Source: CALINF01 sp039990395 (GTDB lineage Bacteria; Pseudomonadota; Gammaproteobacteria; Pseudomonadales; Halieaceae). Taken from it: a stretch of 64,000 nucleotides of DNA. Both the position numbers and the translations under genes were made by a program. The notes under the pieces are model-generated. The model did not search any database. It worked only from the letters and a program-made list of their open reading frames with translations, and was not told the origin of the DNA. This document shows positions 23,484-32,059 of this stretch, in pieces (the first letter of the stretch is position 1; every line of letters begins with the position of its first letter). Where the stretch lies: NCBI GenBank assembly GCA_039990395.1, contig JBDXFZ010000146.1:1302001-1366000 (forward strand), given 5' to 3'.

Positions 23484-26387
23484 TTACGGAACTAGTGTAG
23501 CTGGTCGCTCTTGCATTGAGACAGATACCAATTCCGTACTGGAGCGCGCGGCATCCATAGACTGCAGATAGACGCTGCCATTGGCCGCACTACTGTCCAA
23601 AAAGGGCCGCAATTGAAACAGCCTCAATTGCCCATCAAGAAAACCGAACTCTACATCCGCTGGAGCAGTACCACCCGCATCATCGGTGATCGGAGGGAAC
23701 CTGTCTGGAAGATGCTTCGCAAAGTCTATAAGTCTTACTAATTCCTGCGGATACAAGACGGCGTCGGACCCGGACGCCGGTAACTTCAGGATACCACCTG
23801 TTGGATCTGGCACGCGTCGCCACGGCGCCGTCGCTGTCGCCAGCACGCTGACATCACCGTCTGTAAGACGAATGCGCAACGATTCCGCCGCCTGACCATC
23901 AACCGCGCCACCAAGCCCTTCATTGACTGCTACCGAGATTATGTCCCTGTTGCCGCTATCAATATCGGCTGTTACCAGCACGCCAGACTTATCCGAGCCA
24001 ACAGACTCAAGCAGCAGGATGGAAGTGTATACGTGCTCAGGGTCTTTCATGTGTGACTGACGCCACGCGAATGCTCGCGCAGTAAAAGGAGAAGCCCAAA
24101 CGCGTGGAATCGCGGCAAGCAATGCATCAAAGCCAACAACATTTGGTAACGTGAGGTTGAGACCAGCGCCGGTAAAGCCCGCAAGGTCTTCAACATTAGT
24201 ATCAGAGCGAACAAAAAGTCCTACTTCCTCATCACCAAACTCCCGCGCGAGGCTGCTACGCAACTCATCTTTAAAAGACACCGGCAATTGCACGGCGAGA
24301 ATCGCAGCATATAACTCGCGTCTGAAGGTTTCTGTTTTCCGTTGCTTGCGCTCCCCTTCCTCCATAGCGGCCAACTCCGCGTAAGACGTTTGCATCCACT
24401 CAAAAAGAGTCACGCCTGATGGGTGAGGCTGGTCTAAAGCAACCGACTTGAATAAACCAAAGGGAATAGCAATCCCTCTTGAGACTGCGTCAGGATAGTG
24501 TTTCTTCAATTCGCCCAACTTTGCGGCCTTGGGTCCAACAGTGCGTCCAGAGTCATCTGCAGACAATGTCTCAAGCGAAAGCATCGTTCTCGGACGCAGA
24601 TCCAGCTTCTTGAGATCCGGCGCGATGACAACGTCCTTGGCAAGATTTGAGCCTCCTAACACCTTGTCCCAGTGCGGGCCATCTTGCTGTAACTGCACTG
24701 CACCGCCACGGCTGACTGCGAGCACGACGGGTTGACCATCGTATTGCTTCAACGACTCAACCAAATCTGCGCTAATGCTCACATTGGGGATTCCGAGATT
24801 GCGCGCCAGCAACTGAACATGAGACAGCGGATTGCCGGAGCCCAAGGTGAGGATTCCGGCGACTGGCGGTAGGTCAGATACCGTCTCAGGTAGCAGGTAA
24901 ATACCGTTGCTCGCCAGTTGGTCAGGCTCACCTTCTGGCATCTCAAGATAAAGAGTGCCGCGAGCCAATCCAGGGTTGAGCGGATTCAGGCCCACGCCTA
25001 CATCCTGCCCGAAAACACGATGTTTAACGCCGGCGAGGATGCCAGCGTCGCGCAACAGAATATCCAGTGCATGCGAAAGGTACAGGAGTGGGCTTCCACG
25101 CAGCTGATCCTGAATAAACAGGATCGACTTGGGCTCAATCTCGTAGAGTTGCATCATGCTCTGATAAAAATAGCGGCGCATTGCCTGAACACCCCAGCCT
25201 GGCGCTCGGCCAAGATAGCTCAGCGTCGACCGATAGGTTTCCAAATCAACTACGTCAGTCAGACCCGATAGCTCTGTTTGCAGCTGCTCGTGCAGCCGCT
25301 TATTTAATAAACCCGTGCCATAAGCGGCATTGGCACTAGCAGACGCTGAGGAGAGAATCTCCCTGCGACTGAGCAAGGCCAAGCCACCAGCTAGCTCTGT
25401 AGCAGCCCGGAAGTGCTCAGTTTCAATCCGCAGGCTCAAATCAAGTAGCGTAAGACGCTGGGATGGGCTGACAACGCTGTCTAGATTAGAGCGTATTGAT
25501 GCCATCAAACTACCGCTCACTGCGTGACGAGTTGCGGGGGCGTCGCGCCATTGTATCGAAGCCTGTCGGAACACCTGCGCCAATGCCGGGGTCAGCTGCG
25601 ACCGCTGTGACCACTGTTCGAGCAACTCTTTCACGGGGACTGATGCATAGACGCCATCAATCTCCGAGGCAAGCTCCTCGTATCGCTGTTGTAGGTCTTC
25701 TCGCGCGGACTCTCTGGCGAAAGCTCGTACGCTAGCCGCATCACTTGCATCAGGAGACCCGTGAATCTTGACACGCATAGGCGAGAAAGCCGGATCATCT
25801 TCAGCCAGAGACGCCGACCACTGTCGTATGCTGCCGATAGATGCGCTGTCCTCCCCGTGCGGTAACAGCCGCATACCGGCCCGGAGCGCCACAAATCGTG
25901 GGCCTAGCCATTCTGGATCTGCAAGCATTTGCAGCAACAACGCTCGCGCTCCAGCACGCTCATCTTCTTCCTGAATGGCGCCGCGGTAGAATAGCGCTTG
26001 ATGGAATATCCAGCCCTCATCAACGGCAATCAGAAATTTTTCGATAAGCAGCTGCGCATAGCGTTGTTCGACATCTACTGCTGACAAATACGCGGCAGGA
26101 TCTACACCAGCAAGCAAGTTTGCAATGAAATAGCCGTTTTGCCGCAGAGTCTGCGTCTTATCACTCCACTGACCGTGCTGGATACCGCCGCCATGCTCGG
26201 CGCATGCATAAGATTTAGGCGGCAGTATCGAACCGTCATTACAAAACCAGCGAATTCGCGAGAACGGGCCGCGGGGTGAATCTCGCATCGCCTCGACCCA
26301 CTCTCTCGACGTGCTATCACCCGCGTATACACCTGCACCAGGCAACACGAACGCAGCTGCCAGAATGACCGCAATTATATTTTTCAT
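23484..26387 (-). CDS. Exported glucan-water-dikinase-like / PPDK-type protein
   Basis: This 967-residue protein has a signal peptide (1-22, ending V-Y-A-G-D) and a helical region of unknown fold to about 460. A phosphohistidine swivel domain (about 470-565) has L-S-H-V-Q-L-L-A-R-N-L-G-I-P, with His523 in the phospho-carrier position. A PPDK/PEPS-type ATP-grasp domain (about 615-955) has V-G-P-K-A-A-K-L-G, V-R-S-D-T-N-V-E-D-L (Arg727), D-V-E-F-G-F and F-Q-L-R-P-F. The His-then-ATP order and the absence of a PEP/pyruvate barrel match plant glucan-water dikinases, not PpsA or PPDK. Export is puzzling because the periplasm lacks ATP. It starts 4 nt after the DUF442 gene and may be cotranscribed with it. 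The substrate is unknown. Confidence 0.8.
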   Translation of the reverse strand: MKNIIAVILAAAFVLPGAGVYAGDSTSREWVEAMRDSPRGPFSRIRWFCNDGSILPPKSYACAEHGGGIQHGQWSDKTQTLRQNGYFIANLLAGVDPAAYLSAVDVEQRYAQLLIEKFLIAVDEGWIFHQALFYRGAIQEEDERAGARALLLQMLADPEWLGPRFVALRAGMRLLPHGEDSASIGSIRQWSASLAEDDPAFSPMRVKIHGSPDASDAASVRAFARESAREDLQQRYEELASEIDGVYASVPVKELLEQWSQRSQLTPALAQVFRQASIQWRDAPATRHAVSGSLMASIRSNLDSVVSPSQRLTLLDLSLRIETEHFRAATELAGGLALLSRREILSSASASANAAYGTGLLNKRLHEQLQTELSGLTDVVDLETYRSTLSYLGRAPGWGVQAMRRYFYQSMMQLYEIEPKSILFIQDQLRGSPLLYLSHALDILLRDAGILAGVKHRVFGQDVGVGLNPLNPGLARGTLYLEMPEGEPDQLASNGIYLLPETVSDLPPVAGILTLGSGNPLSHVQLLARNLGIPNVSISADLVESLKQYDGQPVVLAVSRGGAVQLQQDGPHWDKVLGGSNLAKDVVIAPDLKKLDLRPRTMLSLETLSADDSGRTVGPKAAKLGELKKHYPDAVSRGIAIPFGLFKSVALDQPHPSGVTLFEWMQTSYAELAAMEEGERKQRKTETFRRELYAAILAVQLPVSFKDELRSSLAREFGDEEVGLFVRSDTNVEDLAGFTGAGLNLTLPNVVGFDALLAAIPRVWASPFTARAFAWRQSHMKDPEHVYTSILLLESVGSDKSGVLVTADIDSGNRDIISVAVNEGLGGAVDGQAAESLRIRLTDGDVSVLATATAPWRRVPDPTGGILKLPASGSDAVLYPQELVRLIDFAKHLPDRFPPITDDAGGTAPADVEFGFLDGQLRLFQLRPFLDSSAANGSVYLQSMDAARSSTELVSVSMQERPATLVP

Positions 26388-26391
26388 TGTT

Positions 26392-26805
26392 CTATTTCAG
26401 TTCATGAGTAGACGCAACCATAGCTAGGTCATATCCCAAGCTGTGGGCAGACCGCGCCGCCTCCATGCGTTGACCATCATCTCGAGTAGCTACCCAAAGA
26501 TTAGCGCAGCGAGTACCACTTCGGCAGAAAGCCAGCACTGGCCGGTCCGGATTGTTAAACAACGCGCGCATCGTTTCTATTCCAGCGCCTGGGAAATTCA
26601 TCGCCGTGATCGGAAAGTGATGGTATTCAATGCCGGCCATATCGGCAGCTGCTGCAATATCAGCATCAGATGGCTGACCTACCTCTTCACCATCAGGTCG
26701 GTTATTGATCAATACCTTAAAGCCAGCTGCAGCAATTTCGGGAATATCTTCCGGCAAAATTTGTTGCGATACGGCCACATGATCCGTCAGTGAAACAATG
26801 CGCAT
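26392..26805 (-). CDS. TIGR01244/DUF442 (BLH-type) phosphatase-like protein
   Basis: This 137-residue protein has the dual-specificity-phosphatase-like fold of the DUF442 family, which also occurs fused to metallo-beta-lactamase domains in sulfur oxidation enzymes. The signature C-x5-R loop is C-R-S-G-T-R at 94-99, followed by Cys100. The N-terminus V-S-L-T-D-H-V-A-V-S-Q-Q and I-N-N-R-P-D-G-E-E are typical. Roles as sulfurtransferase or phosphatase have been proposed for the family, and neither can be chosen here. GGAGA precedes the ATG. A hairpin lies between it and the upstream sulfatase gene, and the exported dikinase follows 4 nt downstream. Confidence 0.87.
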   Translation of the reverse strand: MRIVSLTDHVAVSQQILPEDIPEIAAAGFKVLINNRPDGEEVGQPSDADIAAAADMAGIEYHHFPITAMNFPGAGIETMRALFNNPDRPVLAFCRSGTRCANLWVATRDDGQRMEAARSAHSLGYDLAMVASTHELK

Positions 26806-26820
26806 TAAAATCTCCTGCGT

Positions 26821-26848
26821 AAAACGAGCCCCGCTCCACCCGCGGGGC
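26821..26848 (-). terminator. Hairpin with short T run, between sulfatase and DUF442 genes
   Basis: Seven-bp arms, GCCCCGC (26828-26834) and GCGGGGC (26842-26848), flank a 7-nt loop. Read on the minus strand the hairpin is followed after three bases by TTTT (26821-26824). It lies between the sulfatase stop and the DUF442 ribosome site, so it may partly stop transcription from the sulfatase gene. The T run is short. Confidence 0.55.
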
Positions 26849-26874
26849 CATGTACTGCAATGAATCGCCCCGGT

Positions 26875-28419
26875 TTACTCTGGCTTTTGGTAGAGCGATT
26901 CCATGATCTGATCAACCGTGAACGTACCCGGGCGCTGCCGCGGCGGGAACTGCATCAACGATTGAACGAACTGGCTGACAACTACACGACCCTGTACGCC
27001 GACATGGGCGATTTTCTTGTCCCACCACAGGTTGTAGCTATTTGAATCAGTATCGGCGCGCTCAAAAGGATCTCGGCGCAGGTGAAATACCTTGGGTATG
27101 CGTAAGGTTACAAAGGGATCTCGCCAAACATCAAAGCGCTGGGCGCGCTGCTCCGCAAATACCAGCTTCCAATCGCCAACTCGTGTAGACACCAGCACGC
27201 CATCATCACTGAAATAGAAGAACTCTCGTCGCGGTGCTACCTCCGCTTGCCCTGTCAGGTAAGGCAAGAAATTGTAGCCATCCAGATGTACATTGAAGGT
27301 TTTGTCTCCATACCGTTTGCCTTTCTTGAGATCAGCTTTCACGGAATCATCACCGCTTGCAGCCATGAGCGTTGGTACCCAATCAAGATGAGACATCACT
27401 GAATTGCTTATAGCGCCTGACTTAATTTTTCCTGGCCACCTGACCATAGCAGGTACACGGAAGCCACCCTCCCAGTTGGTGTTTTTCTCACCCCGGTAAG
27501 GCGTGATTGCGGCGTCTGGCCATTGATTATAATGAGGGCCATTATCGGTTGAATAAATAACGATCGTATTGTCTGCGACACCCAGCTGATCGAGCTTTCC
27601 AAGCAGTTGGCCTACGTGGCCGTCATGCTCCACCATGCCATCGTTGTAAAAGCCCTGCCCAGATGCTCCGAGCTGAGACTCCTTTACGTGTGTGTAATAG
27701 TGCATCCGCGTAGAGTTAAACCAAACGAAAAATGGCTTGTCATCTGCGTGCGCTTTATCGATAAACTTAAGAGCAGCTGCCAAAAACTCCTCATCGACAG
27801 TTTCCATGCGCTTCCGTGTTAGCGGACCGCTATCCTCGATACGCCCGTCGGCAAAGCTACGTATGACACCACGGGGACCAAACTGCTTTCTGAACGCCGG
27901 ACTCTTCGGGTAATCTTCGTCTTCAGGCGCCTCCTCTGCATTGAGGTGATACAGGTTGCCAAAAAACTCATCGAACCCATGGTTGGTTGGCAGAAACTCG
28001 TCTTTGTCGCCCAGATGATTTTTGCCAAATTGCCCACTGGTATATCCCATCGGACGCAGCAACTCAGCCAGCGTTGGATCTTCCGGCTGCAAACCCAGAT
28101 CAGAACCAGGAATGCCAACCTTGGTGAGCCCTGTTCGCACCGGGTGCTGCCCGGTGATGAAGGCGGAGCGTCCCGCCGTACAGCTCTGCTCGCCGTAGTA
28201 GTCACTGAAGATCGTGCCCTCATTGGCGATGCGGTCAATATTGGGCGTTTGATAACCCATTTGCCCCATGCTATAGCGGCTGATGTTCCAGATACCAATA
28301 TCGTCGCCCCATATGACAAGAATGTTGGGCTTTTCAGCAGCGTAGGCTAGCGCCGGCATCAGCAATGTGCAGCAAGCTGCCAACACTGCGGAATGAAATC
28401 GGCTTAGGAAGATACGCAT
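26875..28419 (-). CDS. Secreted type I sulfatase (arylsulfatase family)
   Basis: This 514-residue periplasmic or secreted sulfatase hydrolyses a sulfate ester with a formylglycine residue. The modification motif C-x-A-x-R is C-T-A-G-R at 80-84, so Cys80 would be converted by an anaerobic (anSME) or FGE maturase; neither is in the window. Metal-binding Asp39-Asp40 sit in I-W-G-D-D-I-G, and H-Y-Y-T-H and Y-S-T-D-N-G-P-H follow in the expected order. A signal peptide ends near A-Y-A-A-E (about 29). The ATG at 28419 is preferred to an in-frame TTG two codons upstream because GGAGAA lies 7 nt before it. The substrate, such as a sulfated algal polysaccharide or aryl sulfate, cannot be told. Confidence 0.93.
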   Translation of the reverse strand: MRIFLSRFHSAVLAACCTLLMPALAYAAEKPNILVIWGDDIGIWNISRYSMGQMGYQTPNIDRIANEGTIFSDYYGEQSCTAGRSAFITGQHPVRTGLTKVGIPGSDLGLQPEDPTLAELLRPMGYTSGQFGKNHLGDKDEFLPTNHGFDEFFGNLYHLNAEEAPEDEDYPKSPAFRKQFGPRGVIRSFADGRIEDSGPLTRKRMETVDEEFLAAALKFIDKAHADDKPFFVWFNSTRMHYYTHVKESQLGASGQGFYNDGMVEHDGHVGQLLGKLDQLGVADNTIVIYSTDNGPHYNQWPDAAITPYRGEKNTNWEGGFRVPAMVRWPGKIKSGAISNSVMSHLDWVPTLMAASGDDSVKADLKKGKRYGDKTFNVHLDGYNFLPYLTGQAEVAPRREFFYFSDDGVLVSTRVGDWKLVFAEQRAQRFDVWRDPFVTLRIPKVFHLRRDPFERADTDSNSYNLWWDKKIAHVGVQGRVVVSQFVQSLMQFPPRQRPGTFTVDQIMESLYQKPE

Positions 28420-28791
28420 GAGCAATTCTCCGTTTTATTATTGTAGACACGGCAGTTTAGCCATTTTGCAATGATGTGTCGCTAGCCGTATGACTTTGTC
28501 ATGGCCACGCTGATACACACCAAGGGGGTGGCTCAAGCAGGTCATGGACGCAGCGAGTATCAAGAGAATCGCCAGTATTTCTGGCTATGCAACTTTGTGC
28601 ACTCCCTCCGTTTTAAGAGAATAGCGCGCCCATATCCATCTCAGAAGCACTTCTGCCGCTGTCAGCAATTGCGATTACCGGCTTACCTTTATAGCGAACG
28701 TGAAAATAGAAACTTCAGCATTCAGCTGCTGCACATTGACATAGTCGCGGCTCCAAATGGTCCCTACCAAGCCCAAGCAAACAGCCACCAA
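28420..28791. other. Intergenic region without a supported gene
   Basis: This 372-bp region lies upstream of the sulfatase gene (minus) and downstream of purC (minus). It must contain the sulfatase promoter and the purC 3' end. A plus-strand frame of 118 codons (28501-28857) runs through it into purC, but it has no ribosome site or recognisable motif and a composition rich in Cys, His, Gln and Arg, so I do not call it a gene. No hairpin terminator for purC was seen. Confidence 0.4.
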
Positions 28792-29895
28792 TCAGTCTAT
28801 CAGGCCAAATTCGGCGGACATCACCTCTATGATATCTGCCCTTGGGTCGCTTGCTAGCGTTATCCCCGACCCGGTAATACGCTCGGCCATACCAGTGTAA
28901 ATTTCAGACACGGCCATCAATGCTTCCTGCGGCAGCACATTATCGCGCGCCAAGGCCTCTCGCTCTATCATTCGATCCTTATTGAGCAGAATGTCAGGGT
29001 CTGGAAAGTGACTCAGTAGAAACTGGCGAAAACCTTCCTTGGAGTTCTCCACAACGTTGCCTGCGCGGAACGCCGGTCCATCCCATATGCGGGACGAGTC
29101 TGGTGTACCAACTTCATCCATGTAGATCAGCTTATCTTGCCCCTCCCTATCAGTAACATAGCCAAACTCAAACTTGGTATCCACGAATACTTGGTCGATG
29201 CCAGCTAATGTCGCACTGATGACATCAAAGCCTTCACGTAGCAGCTTTTCATACAGACCCACATCGGAAGGCTGTTGGAAATTAAATGCGGCGTAGTTCG
29301 CATCAATGGCAGCGCGGGTGATGTTCGCATCATCTACCGGCGGTACACCCGGAATCCCCTGCAAAATACCTTTGGTCGATGGCGTAATCAGCAACTCGGG
29401 CAGCTTTTGATCTCGCTGCAAACCGTCGGGTATGTTAATACCACAGAACTCGCGTTCACCCTTCTCATAAGCGCGCCACATGGAGCCGGTTATGTATTGG
29501 CGAGCAATAGCTTCAATCATAACCGGTTGAGCTTTCTGCACGATCCACACCAATGGATGCGGTATCTCCAGTACGTGACTATCGGCCAAACCCTGTTCAC
29601 GAAATAATTTAAACCAATGATTCGAGATGGCGTTTAAGGCGGCTCCCTTACCGGGAACACCGTTCATTCCTCCCTCACCCTGCCAGATACAATCGAAAGC
29701 GGAGATGCGATCCGAGATCACCATAATCGCCAGCGGCGAATCGGGCGCAACATCATAGTTTCGCTGGTCAATAAGCCGGGCACTATCGGTTGGTGTTAGC
29801 CAATAAACAGAGCGTACCTTGCCCGAATGAACAGGACCTTCAGTACGGATCGGAAGGTCATTATTCACGGCCAATACTGTGTCGACTGGACTCAT
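28792..29895 (-). CDS. purC: Phosphoribosylaminoimidazole-succinocarboxamide synthase
   Basis: This is SAICAR synthase, the purine biosynthesis enzyme joining CAIR and aspartate with ATP in the cytoplasm. The protein has 367 residues, the long form found in some gammaproteobacteria and actinobacteria, rather than the 237-residue E. coli form. Visible family segments include G-K-V-R-S-V-Y near the N-terminus (ATP-binding), S-D-R-I-S-A-F-D (about 60-67), the A-R-Q-Y-I-T-G-S-M-W region, and V-D-T-K-F-E-F-G-Y with D-E-V-G-T-P-D-S-S-R (catalytic half). It stands alone on the minus strand, divergent from pldA, with a 224-bp gap that holds its promoter. No purine-regulator site was recognised. Confidence 0.95.
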   Translation of the reverse strand: MSPVDTVLAVNNDLPIRTEGPVHSGKVRSVYWLTPTDSARLIDQRNYDVAPDSPLAIMVISDRISAFDCIWQGEGGMNGVPGKGAALNAISNHWFKLFREQGLADSHVLEIPHPLVWIVQKAQPVMIEAIARQYITGSMWRAYEKGEREFCGINIPDGLQRDQKLPELLITPSTKGILQGIPGVPPVDDANITRAAIDANYAAFNFQQPSDVGLYEKLLREGFDVISATLAGIDQVFVDTKFEFGYVTDREGQDKLIYMDEVGTPDSSRIWDGPAFRAGNVVENSKEGFRQFLLSHFPDPDILLNKDRMIEREALARDNVLPQEALMAVSEIYTGMAERITGSGITLASDPRADIIEVMSAEFGLID

Positions 29896-30119
29896 AATGC
29901 GATATTATCCTGCTGTTGTTTGCCACACGTGTGGAGGCTTGCTTAAGGCGACTTGGAGCTTAAACCAGTGCGTCAAATCGCAGGGGGAAATACTAGCAGA
30001 CCCAATGAACACAATCATTATACAACCGTATAGATGACTGCGTGCATCCGATACACCATCGCAAGCAGCGTTTCCCCCATAAAAGTACTGAACACCCCAT
30101 GCCCCTGGAGGCTAGAAAA

Positions 30120-31124
30120 ATGATTCGAATTCCACTTTTACTTATTACCTGCTGCGCCGCGCTTTCGGCCCGGGGCGCAAGCATGGAGAGCTGCGCCGCC
30201 ATCGCCGATGGCAGTAAGAGGCTCGCTTGCTATGATGCATTAGCTGCGCAAACTTCGTCTCCTGACGCGGGCGCAATCTCGGAGAAAGCCGTCATTCCTG
30301 CTCAGACAGAAGACGCTCAACCAGATCTATCGCAAATTTCTTACAGCAAGCGTTTTGAGAAAGAGAAGGTGAGTGTGAACGACCCATTCGTTCTCACGCC
30401 ACACAAGCGTAACTACTTACTGCCGGTTACATACAACAGCAAAATTAACGAAGAGCCTTTTACCAGCATCTTTCCCGACGCGGAAATGGACGATGTAGAG
30501 GCCAAATTCCAGATCAGTATCAAAGCTCTACTCTGGGATGCACCGCTGGGTGAAAAAACGGATCTGTGGATGGGTTACACGCAGGAGAACTGGTGGCAGG
30601 TTTATAACGACGATGAGTCTGCGCCATTCAGGGAGACCAACTACCAGCCCGAGCTCATGTTTACCTACTATAACGACTGGGAAATTCTGGGATTTACCAA
30701 CACGATGCTCAACCTGAACCTGAACCATCAGTCGAACGGCCGGGGTGAATTGCTGTCACGGAGCTGGAACCGGATTATTGCCGGCGCTGTGTTTGAACGC
30801 GATGGCTTGAATGTTGGTCTGCGAACCTGGTATCGCATCCCCGAAGATGACGACGATAATGATAACCCCAACATGTACAAATACTACGGATATGGCGACG
30901 TCAACGTGGCCTACAAATGGGGACAACAGGAACTTGCCGCTACAGGGCGCAATAACCTCAATAGCGACAACCGCGGCTCGATCCAATTGGATTGGACTTT
31001 CCCGATCAACAAGCGCTTCAAAGGCTACGTGCAGTACTTTTATGGCTATGGCGAGAGCATGATCGACTACGACGTAAAAACCAATCGTATCGGTGTTGGC
31101 GTCTCCATGACCGACATACTGTAA
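30120..31124 (+). CDS. pldA: Outer-membrane phospholipase A (PldA family)
   Basis: This 334-residue outer-membrane beta-barrel hydrolyses phospholipids that reach the outer leaflet. After a signal peptide (about residues 1-20) comes a short segment with C-A-A-I-A-D-G-S-K-R-L-A-C-Y-D, a two-Cys motif found before the barrel in some marine homologues and absent from the E. coli protein. The catalytic triad is His203 and Ser205 (N-H-Q-S-N-G-R) and Asn217 (S-R-S-W-N-R). The last residues form amphipathic strands. GGAGG lies 8 nt before the ATG at 30120, which decides against in-frame starts at 30042 and 30099. It is followed by a bidirectional terminator. Confidence 0.92.
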   Translation: MIRIPLLLITCCAALSARGASMESCAAIADGSKRLACYDALAAQTSSPDAGAISEKAVIPAQTEDAQPDLSQISYSKRFEKEKVSVNDPFVLTPHKRNYLLPVTYNSKINEEPFTSIFPDAEMDDVEAKFQISIKALLWDAPLGEKTDLWMGYTQENWWQVYNDDESAPFRETNYQPELMFTYYNDWEILGFTNTMLNLNLNHQSNGRGELLSRSWNRIIAGAVFERDGLNVGLRTWYRIPEDDDDNDNPNMYKYYGYGDVNVAYKWGQQELAATGRNNLNSDNRGSIQLDWTFPINKRFKGYVQYFYGYGESMIDYDVKTNRIGVGVSMTDIL

Positions 31125-31140
31125 TCAAGGAGTCGTGAGA

Positions 31141-31176
31141 TTAAAAAAAGGGGGCTCAAGAGCCCCCTTCTTCGTT
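31141..31176. terminator. Bidirectional intrinsic terminator between pldA and the DUF3313 gene
   Basis: A stem with arms AAGGGGGCT (31148-31156) and AGCCCCCTT (31161-31169) and a CAAG loop lies between the two convergent genes. Read on the minus strand it is followed by a run of seven T (31143-31149, shared with the stem base); on the plus strand the tract is CTTCGTTTCT. It should serve the DUF3313 gene well and pldA moderately. Confidence 0.88.
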
Positions 31177-31197
31177 TCTAGACAGTGATAAAGGCGT

Positions 31198-31893
31198 CTA
31201 GCGCTCCTTCATCTGCAGTGGGTTTGCCAGAGGGTCGTAAGCTCTACCCTGCAAGTTTAGAAGGCCTCTGCGCATAGAGTCTCCCCAGCTGCGGAATATC
31301 AAATTGATCGCTGGGTCATCGTTCTCCACCTGGTTAAACGCCCAGATATTATCGGTAGATTTAGTGTCTACCGTTCGGATCATTACGTTGCCAGTCTTTG
31401 CGTTAACCAGCGCCATACTCACAGTAAGTGCACCGCCCGACTTTGCGCCCGCCTCTACTTCAGCTCGCGTTGAATTAGGGTGAATGGCTACCAACGTGGT
31501 TTTTATCACCATATCGGACTCTTCACGGGTTTCCACAATGTTGTACGCTGATTCAAAGCTCAATGTCTGCGCCAACTCAGTGTGCAGCGCCTTTTGGACA
31601 ACACTGGCCTCAACATCATTTATATCCCACTCGGTATCGGGCTCCGCGTCTTCAGGCTGGATGATTTGCAGCTTGGACAGATTAGCTGGCGCGATATAGA
31701 TCTTGCGGAATGCGCTGCCACCCTTGGCAGAGTCCGGATTCATGTAGAGCTCATCGGCACGGCTGTTTTTAGCTTCCAGGAATGCGGGGTCGTCTCGCTC
31801 GGGGGCTACTGAGTTGCTCGCCGTAGGGTTCTGGGTGCAGCCAGCCAATGTTATCAGGCCAATGGCCATCGCCAGCAGAAGTTTCTGTGACAT
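31198..31893 (-). CDS. DUF3313-like lipoprotein
   Basis: This 231-residue lipoprotein is probably anchored to a membrane through Cys19 of the L-A-G-C lipobox. The body resembles the DUF3313 family: K-I-Y-I-A-P near residue 67, a central S-F-E-S-A-Y-N-I-V-E-T region, and A-L-V-N-A-K-T-G-N-V near 165, a pattern shared by lipoproteins of unknown function in Gram-negative bacteria. It has no catalytic motif. It stands alone between the pldA terminator and the TonB receptor gene, with which it is divergent. Function is not known. Confidence 0.78.
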   Translation of the reverse strand: MSQKLLLAMAIGLITLAGCTQNPTASNSVAPERDDPAFLEAKNSRADELYMNPDSAKGGSAFRKIYIAPANLSKLQIIQPEDAEPDTEWDINDVEASVVQKALHTELAQTLSFESAYNIVETREESDMVIKTTLVAIHPNSTRAEVEAGAKSGGALTVSMALVNAKTGNVMIRTVDTKSTDNIWAFNQVENDDPAINLIFRSWGDSMRRGLLNLQGRAYDPLANPLQMKER

Positions 31894-32059
31894 GGTGCAA
31901 ATCCTCTTTCGGTCTTGTTGTTATCGCCCTTGGGCGGTCGAATTCGAGGTGCAGTATACCCCAGATTTATCGGGAGGAAAGCTGACAGATGTATAGGTTT
32001 GGGCTGGCCTGCGCAATCGGCTACACTGCGCAGCACCCTTTTCAAGACACGAGTAAACG

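Noticed and set aside
23484..26387. Phosphoenolpyruvate synthase
   Set aside because: The PEP/pyruvate-binding barrel is absent, the domain order is reversed and the protein has a signal peptide.
28501..28857. 118-codon plus-strand frame between sulfatase and purC
   Set aside because: It has no ribosome site or motif, its composition is unlike neighbouring proteins, and it runs into purC on the other strand.
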